Virus record (IMG/VR): IMGVR_UViG_3300042520_000247
Coordinates: 1-39,210 of that record
DNA length: 39,210 nucleotides
DNA from: a virus
Direction: 5' to 3' (one strand)
In this document: positions 22,076-31,429 of the stretch, in pieces
Layout: every line of letters starts with the position of its first letter
How positions within the stretch are numbered: position 1 is the stretch's first letter
Notes under the pieces: generated by a model
Databases searched by the model: none
What the model was told of the DNA's origin: nothing
What the model saw: the letters and a program-made list of their open reading frames with translations, nothing else
Program-made: the position numbers and the translations under genes

Positions 22076-24213
22076 TGCCCAAGTGGAATGGTGGCGTCAT
22101 TGGGGTCGCCAATAACCCCACTATCTCTTCTGCAAAGGGAATCTGGTCGCTGTCAGAGGCAACTAAAGCCATCCGTGCTGGATTGTGGCCGCCATCCAAT
22201 GCCGGTGCTGACCCGTACTTTGAGAACGTCACAATGCTGCTGTCTGCTAACGGAACAGACGGCACAAACAACAGCTCATTTTTAGACAGCTCTGGCAACG
22301 GACTTCACCCTAATCGCAACGGTAATACCACGCAAGGCACGTTCACACCGTTCTCTAAGCCTGATGGTCGGTGGGGTAACTACTTTGATGGCACAGGCGA
22401 TTTTCTTGATATAGGTTCTGGGTATCCATCGGCCCTCAACTTGGGGTCAAGCAATTTTACAATTGAATTCTTTGTTTATCCTACAAGCACATCAAAGCAA
22501 CTGGCTCTAGGAAATTTGAATGACGGCACGGGAACAAAAACATTTTTCCTAATAATGAATAGCACAGGCCGTTACGAATTTGGATTGGGTAGCAGCGCTT
22601 ATAATCTTGGAACAGGAACCGTATCAACAAACACATGGGTTCATGTTTGCGTAATGCGTTCTGGAAATAACATTCAACTTTTTGAAAATGGAGTTCAAAT
22701 TGGCTCCACTCAAACATTTAGTGGTAGCGTAACAAGCCAAGCAAATCAGATGCGAATTGGCGGGGCAATTGGTGGGCAATATCCGCTTTCAGGTTATGTT
22801 TCTAACGTGAGGATGTTAATTGGAACGGCGCTTTACAGCACTTCTGGATTTAGCGTTCCTACCGCACCTCTCACCGCAATCACCAACACATCTCTGCTGA
22901 CCTGCCAGAGCAACCGCTTTATCGACAACAGCACCAATGCCTTTGCAATCACTCGCAACGGTGATGTGTCCATCCAAACCTTCTCCCCATTCCCGACATT
23001 GACGGCCTACGCAAGTGGCACTAATGGCGGCTCTGGGTACTTTGATGTCACGGGTGATACTTTATCAGCAGGAAGTAACGCCGCATTTGCGCTTGGAACC
23101 GGAGACTTTACGGTAGAGACTTTTGCGTATTATGTTGCCCAATCAAATGTAGATGCTATTGCAGTAGCAAACTGGGACGGGGTTACTTGGGGTTCAAACA
23201 AATGGTCACTACATTTAGACCACACTACTGCTAGAGCCAAAGTTACATTCTGGTTTCACAATTACAGTTCAACCGTTCCTCTTTTGACTAGCACGAATAC
23301 TTTAACAATCGGTCAATGGCATCACGTTGCGGTAAGTAGAAGCGGAAACACATTTAGATTGTTTATAAATGGTGTTTTAGACGTAAGTGCTACTAACTCT
23401 ACTAGCCTAGACGGAGGAAATAACTCACCGATTTATGTTGGCGGTGGAGGCGGTGGCGCTGGGTCGCAATACTTTAACGGGTATTTGTCCTCTACAAGGC
23501 TTGTCAAAGGAACTGCTGTTTACACCGCAACCTTTACCACACCAACTGCTCCATTAACAGCAGTTAGCGGAACATCGCTACTACTTAACTTCACCAACGG
23601 CGGCATCGTTGACGCTGCCATGTCTAACGACTTGGAGACTGTTGGCGGCGCACAGATAAGCACCACGCAGAGCAAGTTTGGTGGTGCGTCTATGTATTTT
23701 GACGGCAACGGTGACTACCTTTTTGTTCCAAACACCAATTTGTCATTTAACTTTGGTACTGGTGACTTCACCATTGAGGGATGGGTTTACTTATCAGCCA
23801 CACCATCAACCGCAGGAACGATTATTGATGCACGCGCAAGCGACGCATTGACTGAGTACCATACCAGCGTAACTGCTTCAAACAAACTAGACTTTATTTA
23901 TTCGTCAAGTCGAGTTACATCGGCAACTTCAATTTCAAACACGACTTGGACTCACTTTGCAATCACTCGTTCATCTGGAACCATTCGGTTGTTCATCAAT
24001 GGGACTCTTGATGCAAATACTGCATCGTATTCAGGAACAGTTAATGCAGCCGCAACCCCTGCCATTGGTGGTGGAAGAGCCGGGCTCACATCAGCAATTA
24101 ATGGTTACTACTTCAACGGATACATAGACGACCTTCGCATCACCAAAGGATACGCTCGATACACCGCTAACTTCACCGCACCTGTCGGCCCATTCGTAGG
24201 ATTTGGAGACTAA
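22075..24213 (+). CDS. Large adhesin with three LamG/ConA-like lectin domains
   Basis: The protein has 712 residues. After a short anchor-like start ([20 protein letters not shown], then [17 protein letters not shown]) there are three related domains at about 50-290, 300-510 and 520-712. Each has a [27 protein letters not shown] strand, a [24 protein letters not shown] strand, a W-xH segment, an LFxNG motif and IGG/VGG with [24 protein letters not shown]. These are LamG_3-type sandwich folds that bind glycans. It is a likely receptor-binding protein. Internal duplication suggests recent expansion and possible recombination. Confidence 0.87.
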   Translation: MPKWNGGVIGVANNPTISSAKGIWSLSEATKAIRAGLWPPSNAGADPYFENVTMLLSANGTDGTNNSSFLDSSGNGLHPNRNGNTTQGTFTPFSKPDGRWGNYFDGTGDFLDIGSGYPSALNLGSSNFTIEFFVYPTSTSKQLALGNLNDGTGTKTFFLIMNSTGRYEFGLGSSAYNLGTGTVSTNTWVHVCVMRSGNNIQLFENGVQIGSTQTFSGSVTSQANQMRIGGAIGGQYPLSGYVSNVRMLIGTALYSTSGFSVPTAPLTAITNTSLLTCQSNRFIDNSTNAFAITRNGDVSIQTFSPFPTLTAYASGTNGGSGYFDVTGDTLSAGSNAAFALGTGDFTVETFAYYVAQSNVDAIAVANWDGVTWGSNKWSLHLDHTTARAKVTFWFHNYSSTVPLLTSTNTLTIGQWHHVAVSRSGNTFRLFINGVLDVSATNSTSLDGGNNSPIYVGGGGGGAGSQYFNGYLSSTRLVKGTAVYTATFTTPTAPLTAVSGTSLLLNFTNGGIVDAAMSNDLETVGGAQISTTQSKFGGASMYFDGNGDYLFVPNTNLSFNFGTGDFTIEGWVYLSATPSTAGTIIDARASDALTEYHTSVTASNKLDFIYSSSRVTSATSISNTTWTHFAITRSSGTIRLFINGTLDANTASYSGTVNAAATPAIGGGRAGLTSAINGYYFNGYIDDLRITKGYARYTANFTAPVGPFVGFGD

Positions 24214-24214
24214 T

Positions 24215-24526
24215 ATGCCGCTATTTTCAAAGAACGGGTCTATCCCGAAACCTACAACAGACGACACTAACGGATGGGTGCTAGTACCTGAGATGCCAGC
24301 CTGCCCTGATGGTAAGGAAGTGGTGTGGCTTAACTGGGAATGGATTGTCCGTGATCCAAAGCCAACAGATAGCGAAGGATACCAATGGAACTGGAACCAC
24401 GGGGAAAAGGCGTGGGTGGAGTGTGCCTTGGCTGGTGCAGTTGAGCCTCTGGTAGCACTTACAACAGAGCAGATTCAGTCCCTATCAACTGAGCAATTGT
24501 CCAACCTAACAACTGCGGGATTGTAA
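24215..24526 (+). CDS. Tail fibre-associated small protein
   Basis: The start is the ATG at 24215, after GGAGACTAAT. The protein has 103 residues: MPLFSKNGSIPKPTTDDTNG, then WVLVPEMPACPDGKEVVWLN and WVECAL. This Trp-rich type often follows adhesin genes. The C-terminus repeats LTTEQIQSLSTEQLSNLTTA, a periodic motif seen at the ends of several phage fibre-associated proteins. It may be a fibre assembly factor or a docking peptide. That role is inference. Confidence 0.7.
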   Translation: MPLFSKNGSIPKPTTDDTNGWVLVPEMPACPDGKEVVWLNWEWIVRDPKPTDSEGYQWNWNHGEKAWVECALAGAVEPLVALTTEQIQSLSTEQLSNLTTAGL

Positions 24527-24527
24527 T

Positions 24528-24695
24528 ATGTCATCAATAGACCAAGTTAAAGGCCAACTAGATACCCACGAGGCAGTATGCGCTGAACGCTATGCAGGCA
24601 TCAATGCTAGGCTAAAGAGACTAGAACAGATCCTGCTTGGCACTACTGGTTTCATCGTAATCCTATTACTTAGTTTAGTTCTTAAAGTAGGTTAA
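24528..24695 (+). CDS. 55-residue XhlA-like membrane protein
   Basis: The frame begins MSSIDQVKGQLDTHEAVCAE, continues RYAGINARLKRLEQILLGTT and ends in a transmembrane helix (FIVILLLSLVLKV). The RLKRLEQILLG-to-membrane transition resembles XhlA/haemolysin-like phage membrane proteins, some linked to lysis. It lies among tail genes, far from holin and lysozyme. It sits one base after the preceding gene and one base before the next, so it is tightly packed in the operon. Confidence 0.72.
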   Translation: MSSIDQVKGQLDTHEAVCAERYAGINARLKRLEQILLGTTGFIVILLLSLVLKVG

Positions 24696-24696
24696 T

Positions 24697-25053
24697 ATGA
24701 GCAGAAAGATTAGTGTTGGTGGTGCTTTAACACCAAATACAAAAACAACGGTATACACTGTTCCTACAAAGAACTCTGCTTATTGGCAGTTATTATTTCT
24801 ATCTAATCATATTGGAAGTAATAAGTCAGTAAGTGCTTGGTGGTATAATAAACACAACAATACTGAAGTAACTATTTTCGATGCAGTTAACGTAGATGCT
24901 AAAAAAACATTACAGTTTGGTGGTAATGCAAATGAGACTGTTGTTCTTGAAGAAGGAGATGAGATTAGATTGTTAGTTGAAACTGGTTCTAGTTTTACCT
25001 ATATTGTTACTTTAGATATCACCCCAAAGAGCGCAGTACAATTTAATGTTTAA
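24697..25053 (+). CDS. 118-residue structural protein
   Basis: The sequence MSRKISVGGALTPNTKTTVY, then WQLLFLSNHIGSNKSVSAWW and TVVLEEGDEIRLLVETGSSF, resembles a small beta-sandwich protein common in marine phages. EEGDEIRL is the most telling segment. The role is probably a minor virion or fibre-associated protein. It has moderately A/T-rich codons. A ribosome site is weak (AAAGTAGGTTAAT). Confidence 0.72.
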   Translation: MSRKISVGGALTPNTKTTVYTVPTKNSAYWQLLFLSNHIGSNKSVSAWWYNKHNNTEVTIFDAVNVDAKKTLQFGGNANETVVLEEGDEIRLLVETGSSFTYIVTLDITPKSAVQFNV

Positions 25054-25063
25054 GGAGAATAGT

Positions 25064-25252
25064 ATGCCAATGGTAGACGGAAAGAAATACCCTTACACTA
25101 AGAAGGGCAAACAAGAGGCAGCTTCGGCTAAGATCAGCAAGCTTCGTAAAGAAGGAATGCCACAGAAGCAAGCAGTAGCTGTTGGCCTATCGATGACTGG
25201 TATGTCTAAGAAGAAGAAAGCTAAGAAAGTTGGTACTTCTCGTGGTTACTAA
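25064..25252 (+). CDS. 62-residue basic protein
   Basis: The start is the ATG at 25064, after AAGGAGAATAGT; an upstream in-frame ATG at 25046 has no comparable site. The sequence MPMVDGKKYPYTKKGKQEAA and a Lys-rich end (SKKKKAKKVGTSRGY) mark a small, very basic protein of a type that recurs beside tail adaptor genes. It could bind DNA or act as an internal virion component. The function is unknown. Confidence 0.72.
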   Translation: MPMVDGKKYPYTKKGKQEAASAKISKLRKEGMPQKQAVAVGLSMTGMSKKKKAKKVGTSRGY

Positions 25253-25391
25253 ACCCGGCCTCTATGCCAACATCAATGCAAAGCGTAAGCGGATAGCAGA
25301 GGGATCTGGTGAGAAGATGCGTAAGGTAGGTTCTAAAGGCGCACCCACTGCTAAGGCATTTAAACAAGCTAAGAAGACTGCGAAGAAATAA
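25242..25391 (+). CDS. 49-residue basic protein (KPGLYANI type)
   Basis: The frame starts at GTG (25242) inside the end of the previous gene, and reads MVTKPGLYANINAKRKRIAE, then GSGEKMRKVGSKGAPTAKAF and KQAKKTAKK. This KPGLYANIxAKRKRIAxGSGEKMRKxGSKGAP pattern is widespread in phages. It is extremely basic. It ends overlapping the next gene start (TAATG). The function is unknown; its two basic neighbours suggest they act together in the virion or on DNA. Confidence 0.8.
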   Translation: MVTKPGLYANINAKRKRIAEGSGEKMRKVGSKGAPTAKAFKQAKKTAKK

Positions 25392-25636
25392 TGGTAAAGA
25401 AGGTATATCAAAACCCAGAAGGTGGCTTAAACGCCAAAGGCAGGGCATACTTCAAGAACAAGGAAGGCGCTAACCTGAAGCCTCCAGTGTCCTCTAAAGA
25501 GGCTGCTAAGTCTCCTAAGAAGGCTGCTCGTAGGAAGTCTTTCTGTGCTCGTATGAGTGGTGTACCGGGACCCATGAAGGACGAGAAGGGAAGACCTACT
25601 CGCAAGGCGCTAGCACTAAGGAAATGGGATTGCTAA
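25391..25636 (+). CDS. DUF6321-like basic protein
   Basis: The protein has 81 residues. GGLNAKGRAYFKNKEGANLK and KSFCARMSGVPGPMKDEKGR, followed by PTRKALALRKWDC, are hallmarks of the DUF6321-type phage and bacterial family. It is basic throughout. The function is unknown. It is directly followed by the tail adaptor gene with no gap. Confidence 0.85.
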   Translation: MVKKVYQNPEGGLNAKGRAYFKNKEGANLKPPVSSKEAAKSPKKAARRKSFCARMSGVPGPMKDEKGRPTRKALALRKWDC

Positions 25637-26293
25637 ATGGCTAGGAAAACTTACTTACAACTTGTTAATGATGTACTGATCCGCTTGCGTGAGCCAGAGG
25701 TCACATCAGTTACTGACAATACTTACTCAAAGCTTATTGGAAGGTACGTCCAAGATGCACAGAGACAGGTAGAAGATGCTTATAACTGGAATGCGCTGAC
25801 CAACACGCTTACTATGAACACTGTTGCTAACCTGTTTAACGGTGTATTAGTAGGCTCTGGCACACGGTTTAGGGTATTAAGCATTATTAATGACACAAGC
25901 GACTGGTTCTTAACCTATAAGTCCAGCACTGAGATGGATGATTTATTTTTAAATCAATCTACTCAGGTAGGTCCTCCTCTATACTATAACTTTAATGGTG
26001 TAGACACTGCTGGAGATACTCAAGTAGATTTGTATCCAATTCCAAATGGTGTTTATGTTATTCGGTTTAACATCATCCAGCCACAAGATCCACTACAGTT
26101 TGACTCAGATGAGATCTTAGTTCCTGCTGAGCCTGTTATCTTCTTAGCCTATGCTAAAGCTCTTGCAGAGCGTGGAGAAGATGGTGGTATGTCTAGCTCA
26201 GAAGCTTATGCATTATACCAGACTTCTTTAGCAGATCATATCTCGACAGAAGGCAATCGTTATCCTAACGAACTTAACTGGAATGCAGCCTAA
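25637..26293 (+). CDS. Head-tail adaptor (tail tubular protein A-like)
   Basis: The protein has 218 residues. MARKTYLQLVNDVLIRLREP and KLIGRYVQDAQRQVEDAYNW are typical of podophage adaptors that attach below the portal. A second part (FNGVDTAGDTQVDLYPIPNG, then VIRFNIIQPQDPLQ and YAKALAERGEDGGMSSSEAY) matches the C-terminal region of this family. It is directly followed by the nozzle gene (TAATG overlap), the same order as T7 gp11-gp12. Confidence 0.88.
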   Translation: MARKTYLQLVNDVLIRLREPEVTSVTDNTYSKLIGRYVQDAQRQVEDAYNWNALTNTLTMNTVANLFNGVLVGSGTRFRVLSIINDTSDWFLTYKSSTEMDDLFLNQSTQVGPPLYYNFNGVDTAGDTQVDLYPIPNGVYVIRFNIIQPQDPLQFDSDEILVPAEPVIFLAYAKALAERGEDGGMSSSEAYALYQTSLADHISTEGNRYPNELNWNAA

Positions 26294-28161
26294 TGGCCCA
26301 ACAACAACAAGCAGCTTCGATAGCGGCTCCGGGGTTCTTTGGACTAAACCTCCAAGAGTCCAGTATTGCTTTATCTAGTGGCTTTGCACTAGAGGCTTTT
26401 AACTGTATTATAGACAGGTCTGGTAGGATTGGTGCTCGTAGGGGCTGGGTTCCTGTCAATGCTGTTAATGCAGACTTAGGGTCTAACAATGTACAGTTTA
26501 TGTTTGAGATGACTGATGCAGCATCAAATCAGTTTATTAGCGCTGGTAACAATAAACTGTTTACTGGCACTACAACACTAACTCAGAAAACTGTTAGAAC
26601 ACAGGCAAACACTGCTGACGTAGCCTATACCATTACAGGCAACAACTGGCAAGGGGCAGCAATGCCTTTCGGTGACGGGGCTGATGCTATTTCCCATGCC
26701 TACTTTGTTCAAGCAGCGCATCCTGTCCTTGTTTATCATAACCTTCCAACTCCCGGAACAGGCGCTACCTTTTCTGTAACTACTGTAAGTAGTGGTGCTA
26801 TCACTGCAGTCTCTGTAACTGCTGCTGGCTCTGGCTACAATGTAGGTGACGTACTTACTATGGCAGGAGGCTCAGGCTCTGGTGCTAAACTAACTGTAGC
26901 AACCCTAAGTGGGACTGGTATAGCAACAGTAACTATTTCTACCCCCGGAACAGGATACACTGCTGGTAATTCCTTGACCAGCACAGTAACCACAATAGCC
27001 AATCCTCACTCACACTCTGGTTCCTTTGGCTTTCAACAGTTAGGCGATGTTGGCACATTACCAACAGGCTACTCTATAGCAGACTTTAAACCAAACTGTG
27101 CCTTAGCTGCTTATGGTCGTATCTGGATGGCAGACATTGCTGGTGACAGACAAACTGTATATTTTAGCAGACTCTTAGATGGCTCTGACTTCCAAGGCGG
27201 TGACTCAGGGTCTTTGTCGATTAATGCTATCTTTCCTAATAACGATCAGATTATAGGCTTAGCTGCTCATAATGGATTCTTGATTGTATTTGGTAGGAAC
27301 AACATAGCTATCTATGCTAATCCTGTTGATGTAACCCAGCTTGTTTTAGCAGACTATATTCCTAACGTAGGCTGTATCGCTAGGGACTCTATCCAGAACA
27401 CTGGTACAGATATTATCTTCTTGTCTGATTCTGGTGTGCGTAGTCTCCAGCGTGTGATTCAAGAGAAGTCTTTGCCTTTGCGAGACATCTCTAAGAATGT
27501 ACGGGATGATTTGATTACTAATGTTAGCTCTGAGTCAGCCTCTCAGATCAAGTCTATTTATTATGACAGGGATGCCTTCTATTTACTGTCCCTTCCCACA
27601 ACTAAGTATGTCTATTGTTTTGACATGAGAACACCGCTACAGGACGGGTCCGCTAGAACCACTATCTGGACAAACATTGAGCCTGCCTCTTTCTGTGTTA
27701 ATGCGTCTAAAGAGCTATTACTTGGCAAGGCTGGGTATATAGCCAAATACTTTGGTCACCTAGACAATACGGCTACCTATCGGTTTAAGTACTTTACTAA
27801 CTACTTTGATTTTGATAGCCCTACCAAGGAAAAGATCCTAAAGCAAATAGGAATGGTTCTCATTGGGGGATCTAACCAAGATATCGCTATCAAGTGGGGC
27901 TTTAATTATAACGAAAATTACTCTGCAGTAACGAAAAAGCTTGACACAACGGTTGCTTACGAGTATAATGATAGTACGCTTCCACAACTATCAGAGTACA
28001 ACATTGCTGAGTATTCTGATGGAATTGTACTGGACAAGTTTAAGGCTCATGTGGGCGGTAAAGGTCCAATTATGCAGGTAGGTTTAGAAGCAGAAATTAA
28101 TGGTAATCCGTTATCAATTCAGAGGATTGATATCTATATTAAACAAGGAAAAACAGTATGA
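26293..28161 (+). CDS. Tail nozzle protein (tail tubular protein B-like)
   Basis: The protein has 622 residues. [20 protein letters not shown] and [20 protein letters not shown] open it, typical of T7 gp12-like nozzles. Later segments ([46 protein letters not shown]) fit a beta-propeller. An extra domain of about 85 residues (152-237) contains two repeats, [14 protein letters not shown] and [13 protein letters not shown]. This looks like a decoration domain inserted in the propeller. The protein forms the lower tail tube through which DNA exits. A perfect promoter lies within the gene at 27941-27969. Confidence 0.88.
   Translation: MAQQQQAASIAAPGFFGLNLQESSIALSSGFALEAFNCIIDRSGRIGARRGWVPVNAVNADLGSNNVQFMFEMTDAASNQFISAGNNKLFTGTTTLTQKTVRTQANTADVAYTITGNNWQGAAMPFGDGADAISHAYFVQAAHPVLVYHNLPTPGTGATFSVTTVSSGAITAVSVTAAGSGYNVGDVLTMAGGSGSGAKLTVATLSGTGIATVTISTPGTGYTAGNSLTSTVTTIANPHSHSGSFGFQQLGDVGTLPTGYSIADFKPNCALAAYGRIWMADIAGDRQTVYFSRLLDGSDFQGGDSGSLSINAIFPNNDQIIGLAAHNGFLIVFGRNNIAIYANPVDVTQLVLADYIPNVGCIARDSIQNTGTDIIFLSDSGVRSLQRVIQEKSLPLRDISKNVRDDLITNVSSESASQIKSIYYDRDAFYLLSLPTTKYVYCFDMRTPLQDGSARTTIWTNIEPASFCVNASKELLLGKAGYIAKYFGHLDNTATYRFKYFTNYFDFDSPTKEKILKQIGMVLIGGSNQDIAIKWGFNYNENYSAVTKKLDTTVAYEYNDSTLPQLSEYNIAEYSDGIVLDKFKAHVGGKGPIMQVGLEAEINGNPLSIQRIDIYIKQGKTV
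27941..27969 (+). promoter_or_regulatory. Intragenic sigma70 promoter in the nozzle gene
   Basis: TTGACA (27941-27946) and TATAAT (27964-27969) are exact consensus hexamers 17 bases apart, inside coding sequence. It would drive the collar fibre, the cupin-SET gene and the internal virion proteins. It lacks the extended flanking sequence of the two earlier rightward promoters. Confidence 0.75.
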
Positions 28162-29525
28162 GTAATTATACAAAAGCAACTAACTTTGCCGCTAAAGACG
28201 CACTACCTCCAAACAATTCTGGTAAGATTATTAAAGGCACTGAGATTGACGTAGAGTTAACCGCAATTTCTTCTGCTGTTAATTCTAAAGCAGACGTAGC
28301 AAGTCCTACCTTTTCAGGTACGCCTACTGCACCTACGGCATCTACTGTTACAAACAGCACACAACTCGCTACTACAGCCTTTGTAAAAAATGTTATTACT
28401 GATGCTTTACCCACTGGCATGATTATGCTTTGGTCTGGTTCTCAGGCAACCATTCCTTCTGGATGGCTTCTGTGTGATGGTACTGGCGGTACTCCTGACT
28501 TGCGTGGTAGATTTATCATTGGTGCTGGTTCGCTTGCTGCAAGTGCTACAGGAACTGCTGGTGCAAAGGTAACTGGTTCTATTTCTGGTACTACGCTTAC
28601 AGTATCTAGCACGACTGGTGGATCAAACTTCGGAACTCTAGCTGTAAATGATACTCTTAGCCACGCCTCTATAGTTCAAGCAACTACAATTACAGGACTT
28701 GGTACTGGAACAGGAGGAACAGGGACTTACACCTTAACTTATACAGGCTCTACTTCTTCCTTTACTGGTTCTATTTCGGGAACTACACTGACTGTTACGG
28801 CAGTGTCTGCAGGAACTCTTATTACAGGTCAAGTATTAACAGGCGGCTCTGTTACTGCAAATACAACAATTACAGGTCAGCTTACTGGAATCGCTGGTGG
28901 TACTGGTACTTACACAGTAGACATTAGTCAGACCCTATCATCAACCAGTTTGACTGGTACGTTTACTTTAGCAAGTACTACTTTAACTATCAACTCTACA
29001 ATCCTAACAGTCTCGGCAGTAGCTTCTGGCACACTCTCTGTTGGGCAGTTCTTAACAGGAACTAATATTGATTTTGGTATAAGCATTTCTGCACTAGGGA
29101 CAGGTACAGGAGGCGCAGGAACATACACTCTAAGTTCTGGAGATTCTTTTATCAGTACCGCTATCTCAGCCTCTGCTGGAACAGTAACTGTAGGGGCTTC
29201 TGGTGGTTCTAAGGATGCAGTTGTAGTATCTCACACCCATACTGGCACTATTGGGCCAGACGGAGAACATACGCACCTTATTATTGCAGATACAACATTG
29301 TTTAGTGGATCAAGTCCGTTTGCTGGTGGGGCTCATTTAAGGCAAGGAGGTAGTAGTGGTGATTCTGCATATAGACTTCAGGGAAGTGGTACATCGCCAA
29401 CGGTTGGTTTGACATCAACATCGCCAACACATACGCATTCAGTTACTCTGGCTTCCACAGGTTCTTCAGCCACTAACGCTAACCTGCCACCGTACTATGC
29501 CCTTTGCTACATTATGAAAAGTTAA
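28158..29525 (+). CDS. Tail collar fibre protein
   Basis: The protein has 455 residues. The Collar domain is at about 83-124 ([20 protein letters not shown], then [18 protein letters not shown]). Residues 136-345 are a block of Gly/Thr/Ser-rich tandem beta repeats ([20 protein letters not shown] and similar). The C-terminus has HTHTG, HTHLI and THTHSV, three HxH motifs, and the standard ending [15 protein letters not shown]. HxH motifs bind iron in some fibre tips. The start overlaps the nozzle stop (ATGA). The protein probably contacts the host. Confidence 0.88.
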   Translation: MSNYTKATNFAAKDALPPNNSGKIIKGTEIDVELTAISSAVNSKADVASPTFSGTPTAPTASTVTNSTQLATTAFVKNVITDALPTGMIMLWSGSQATIPSGWLLCDGTGGTPDLRGRFIIGAGSLAASATGTAGAKVTGSISGTTLTVSSTTGGSNFGTLAVNDTLSHASIVQATTITGLGTGTGGTGTYTLTYTGSTSSFTGSISGTTLTVTAVSAGTLITGQVLTGGSVTANTTITGQLTGIAGGTGTYTVDISQTLSSTSLTGTFTLASTTLTINSTILTVSAVASGTLSVGQFLTGTNIDFGISISALGTGTGGAGTYTLSSGDSFISTAISASAGTVTVGASGGSKDAVVVSHTHTGTIGPDGEHTHLIIADTTLFSGSSPFAGGAHLRQGGSSGDSAYRLQGSGTSPTVGLTSTSPTHTHSVTLASTGSSATNANLPPYYALCYIMKS

Positions 29526-30400
29526 TGGATAAGTTTTCAGTAGTAAACAAACAACAAAATCTTCCTTCTTTACTAACTGAAGAAAAAATTCAAATAGTAG
29601 AAAAAGGGTTTTTACAACAAGAACAGGTTGAGTGTCCAGTGGTTCACAGGTTTGGTCCGGGTATTTATATTAGAGAAGTTACATTACCCGCTGGTTCTTT
29701 TTCAATTGGGCATAAACAAAAAACGGTACATTTAAATGTAATGTTAACAGGCAAAGTTACAATGGTACTAGAGAACGGGAGTCATAAAGAAGTAGTAGCT
29801 CCTCAGACATTTGTAGCGCAGCCCGGAAGAAAAATAGGATACATACATGAGACTGTAGTTTGGCAAAACATTTATGCTACAGATGAAACAGATATAGAAA
29901 AACTAGAAGAAATGTTTTTAGAAAAAAGCATGACTTTTAAAGAACACCAAGAGTCTCAAAAATTATTATTAACATTTGATTCAAGTCAAGATATAGAAGA
30001 TTATTTTAAAACAATAAAAGAATTTGGCTTCGATGAAAAAACAGTAAGGCAACAAACAGAAAATTTAGAAGATCAAATTCCTCTTCCTTTTGGTAACTAT
30101 AAGTTTACTATTGGAGATTCTAAAATAGAAGGGAAAGGAATTTTAGCTTGCGGTAATATTGAAGCAAACGAAGTAATAGGGCCAGCACGAATTAACAATA
30201 TGCGTACTGCTTTAGGTAGATATACAAACCATGCAAAAACTCCAAATGCAAAAATGGTTTTAAAAGAAAACGGAGATATAGACTTAGTCGCTATCAAGTT
30301 AATTAAAGGTTACAAAGGCGGTCAATTAGGAGAGGAAATAACTGTGAATTATCGTCAAGTATTAAGTTTATCGTTAGGAGAATTATTATGTCAGGAGTAG
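29525..30400 (+). CDS. Cupin-SET domain fusion protein
   Basis: The protein has 291 residues from the ATG at 29525 (TAATG overlap). Residues about 45-120 look like a cupin barrel (FSIGHKQKTVHLNVMLTGKV, then FVAQPGRKIGYIHET). Residues about 200-280 have SET-domain features: IEGKGILACGNIEANEVIG, GRYTNHAKTPNAKM (the N-H-x-PNA element) and GEEITVNY. SET domains methylate protein lysines using SAM. The target is unknown. The gene is strikingly A/T-rich (16 G/C of 60 bases in both 29941-30000 and 30001-30060), unlike its neighbours, so it looks recently acquired. Alternative: a degenerate SET fold with a structural role. Confidence 0.78.
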   Translation: MDKFSVVNKQQNLPSLLTEEKIQIVEKGFLQQEQVECPVVHRFGPGIYIREVTLPAGSFSIGHKQKTVHLNVMLTGKVTMVLENGSHKEVVAPQTFVAQPGRKIGYIHETVVWQNIYATDETDIEKLEEMFLEKSMTFKEHQESQKLLLTFDSSQDIEDYFKTIKEFGFDEKTVRQQTENLEDQIPLPFGNYKFTIGDSKIEGKGILACGNIEANEVIGPARINNMRTALGRYTNHAKTPNAKMVLKENGDIDLVAIKLIKGYKGGQLGEEITVNYRQVLSLSLGELLCQE

Positions 30401-31416
30401 CAACAGCCATTGCTGCCAGCGCAGTTGTTGGTTCTTATTCCGCTAAAAAAGCAGCCGAAAAATCTGCTAATGCTCAAAGAGATATTGCCAAGCTAGCTGC
30501 AGACGAAGCGAGATTTAGACCAGTAGGAATAACTTCTAGATTTGGCGCTTCTGAATTTGAGTATGATAAAAAGGGAAACCTAATCGGTGCTGGCTATGCT
30601 GCTTCGCCAGAGATTCAGGCACTTCAAGATAGGTTGTCTGCTTTATATGGAACAAGTCTTGGACAAGCTGAAACTGCTCAGGCTGCTAGTGCTCCTTTAG
30701 GCTATGCTGGTCAGAGTTTATTTGGACTTGGTGCTCAGTATCTAGCACAGTCACCAGAGCAAGCTAGACAGCAATATATTGCAGAACAGCAAGCACTTAT
30801 TAATCCTATTCGTCAACAAGAAGAACAGAGATTAGCCTCGTCTGTCTTTGGTCGTGGTCGTGCTGGTCTTAACGTAGGGGCGCAAGGACAACCTGAGTTA
30901 GCAACATTAGCTGGTGCAAGACGTACACAAGACTTACAGTTAGCTGCAGAAGCTGATCGAGCTGCACAACAGCGTATTGGCTTTGGTGCTGGTCTATTTG
31001 GCACAGGTGCTGGTTTGTTTGGAACTCAGTACGGATTACAGACTCAAGCATTGGCTCCTTTCCAGCAGCAGTTCGGTGTGTCTCAACTACTTGAGCAGGC
31101 AGCTATGCAACCTCTTGATATTAGTGCTCAACTTGGTGGACGTGCTGCAACGGCAGGTGCAAATGTTGGTCAGTCTTTATTAACTGGTGGACTAGGTGCT
31201 GCACAGACTCAACTACAAGGTTCGTTAGTTGGTCCTTCGTTGATGGCACAGAATGTTTCTGGCTTTGGTCAACAGTATTTACAGAACCAACAGCAACAGC
31301 AACTGTTTGATAGGTTAGCACAGAACCGTAACGTAGGTTATTATGGTTTTAATCCGTATAGTAATACTAATACATTTGCAATGCAAAGCCAAGCTGGTCA
31401 ACTTGGTACTTCTTAA
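30388..31416 (+). CDS. Internal virion protein (T7 gp14-like)
   Basis: The protein has 342 residues. It starts MSGVATAIAASAVVGSYSAK, with a hydrophobic helix near the N-terminus, and then DEARFRPVGITSRFGASEF, which is characteristic of small ejection proteins of podophages. The rest is Gln/Ala/Gly-rich with repeated FG and LG motifs. In T7-like phages such a protein is ejected with DNA and helps form the channel across the outer membrane. AGGAG precedes the start, which overlaps the cupin-SET gene by 13 bases. Confidence 0.83.
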   Translation: MSGVATAIAASAVVGSYSAKKAAEKSANAQRDIAKLAADEARFRPVGITSRFGASEFEYDKKGNLIGAGYAASPEIQALQDRLSALYGTSLGQAETAQAASAPLGYAGQSLFGLGAQYLAQSPEQARQQYIAEQQALINPIRQQEEQRLASSVFGRGRAGLNVGAQGQPELATLAGARRTQDLQLAAEADRAAQQRIGFGAGLFGTGAGLFGTQYGLQTQALAPFQQQFGVSQLLEQAAMQPLDISAQLGGRAATAGANVGQSLLTGGLGAAQTQLQGSLVGPSLMAQNVSGFGQQYLQNQQQQQLFDRLAQNRNVGYYGFNPYSNTNTFAMQSQAGQLGTS

Positions 31417-31429
31417 TTAAGGAATAAAC

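Noticed and set aside
29409-29437. Rightward TTGACA in the collar fibre gene as a promoter for the cupin-SET gene
   Set aside because: The -10 candidate at 17 bases is TACGCA, a weak match, and the spot codes for conserved THTHSV residues.
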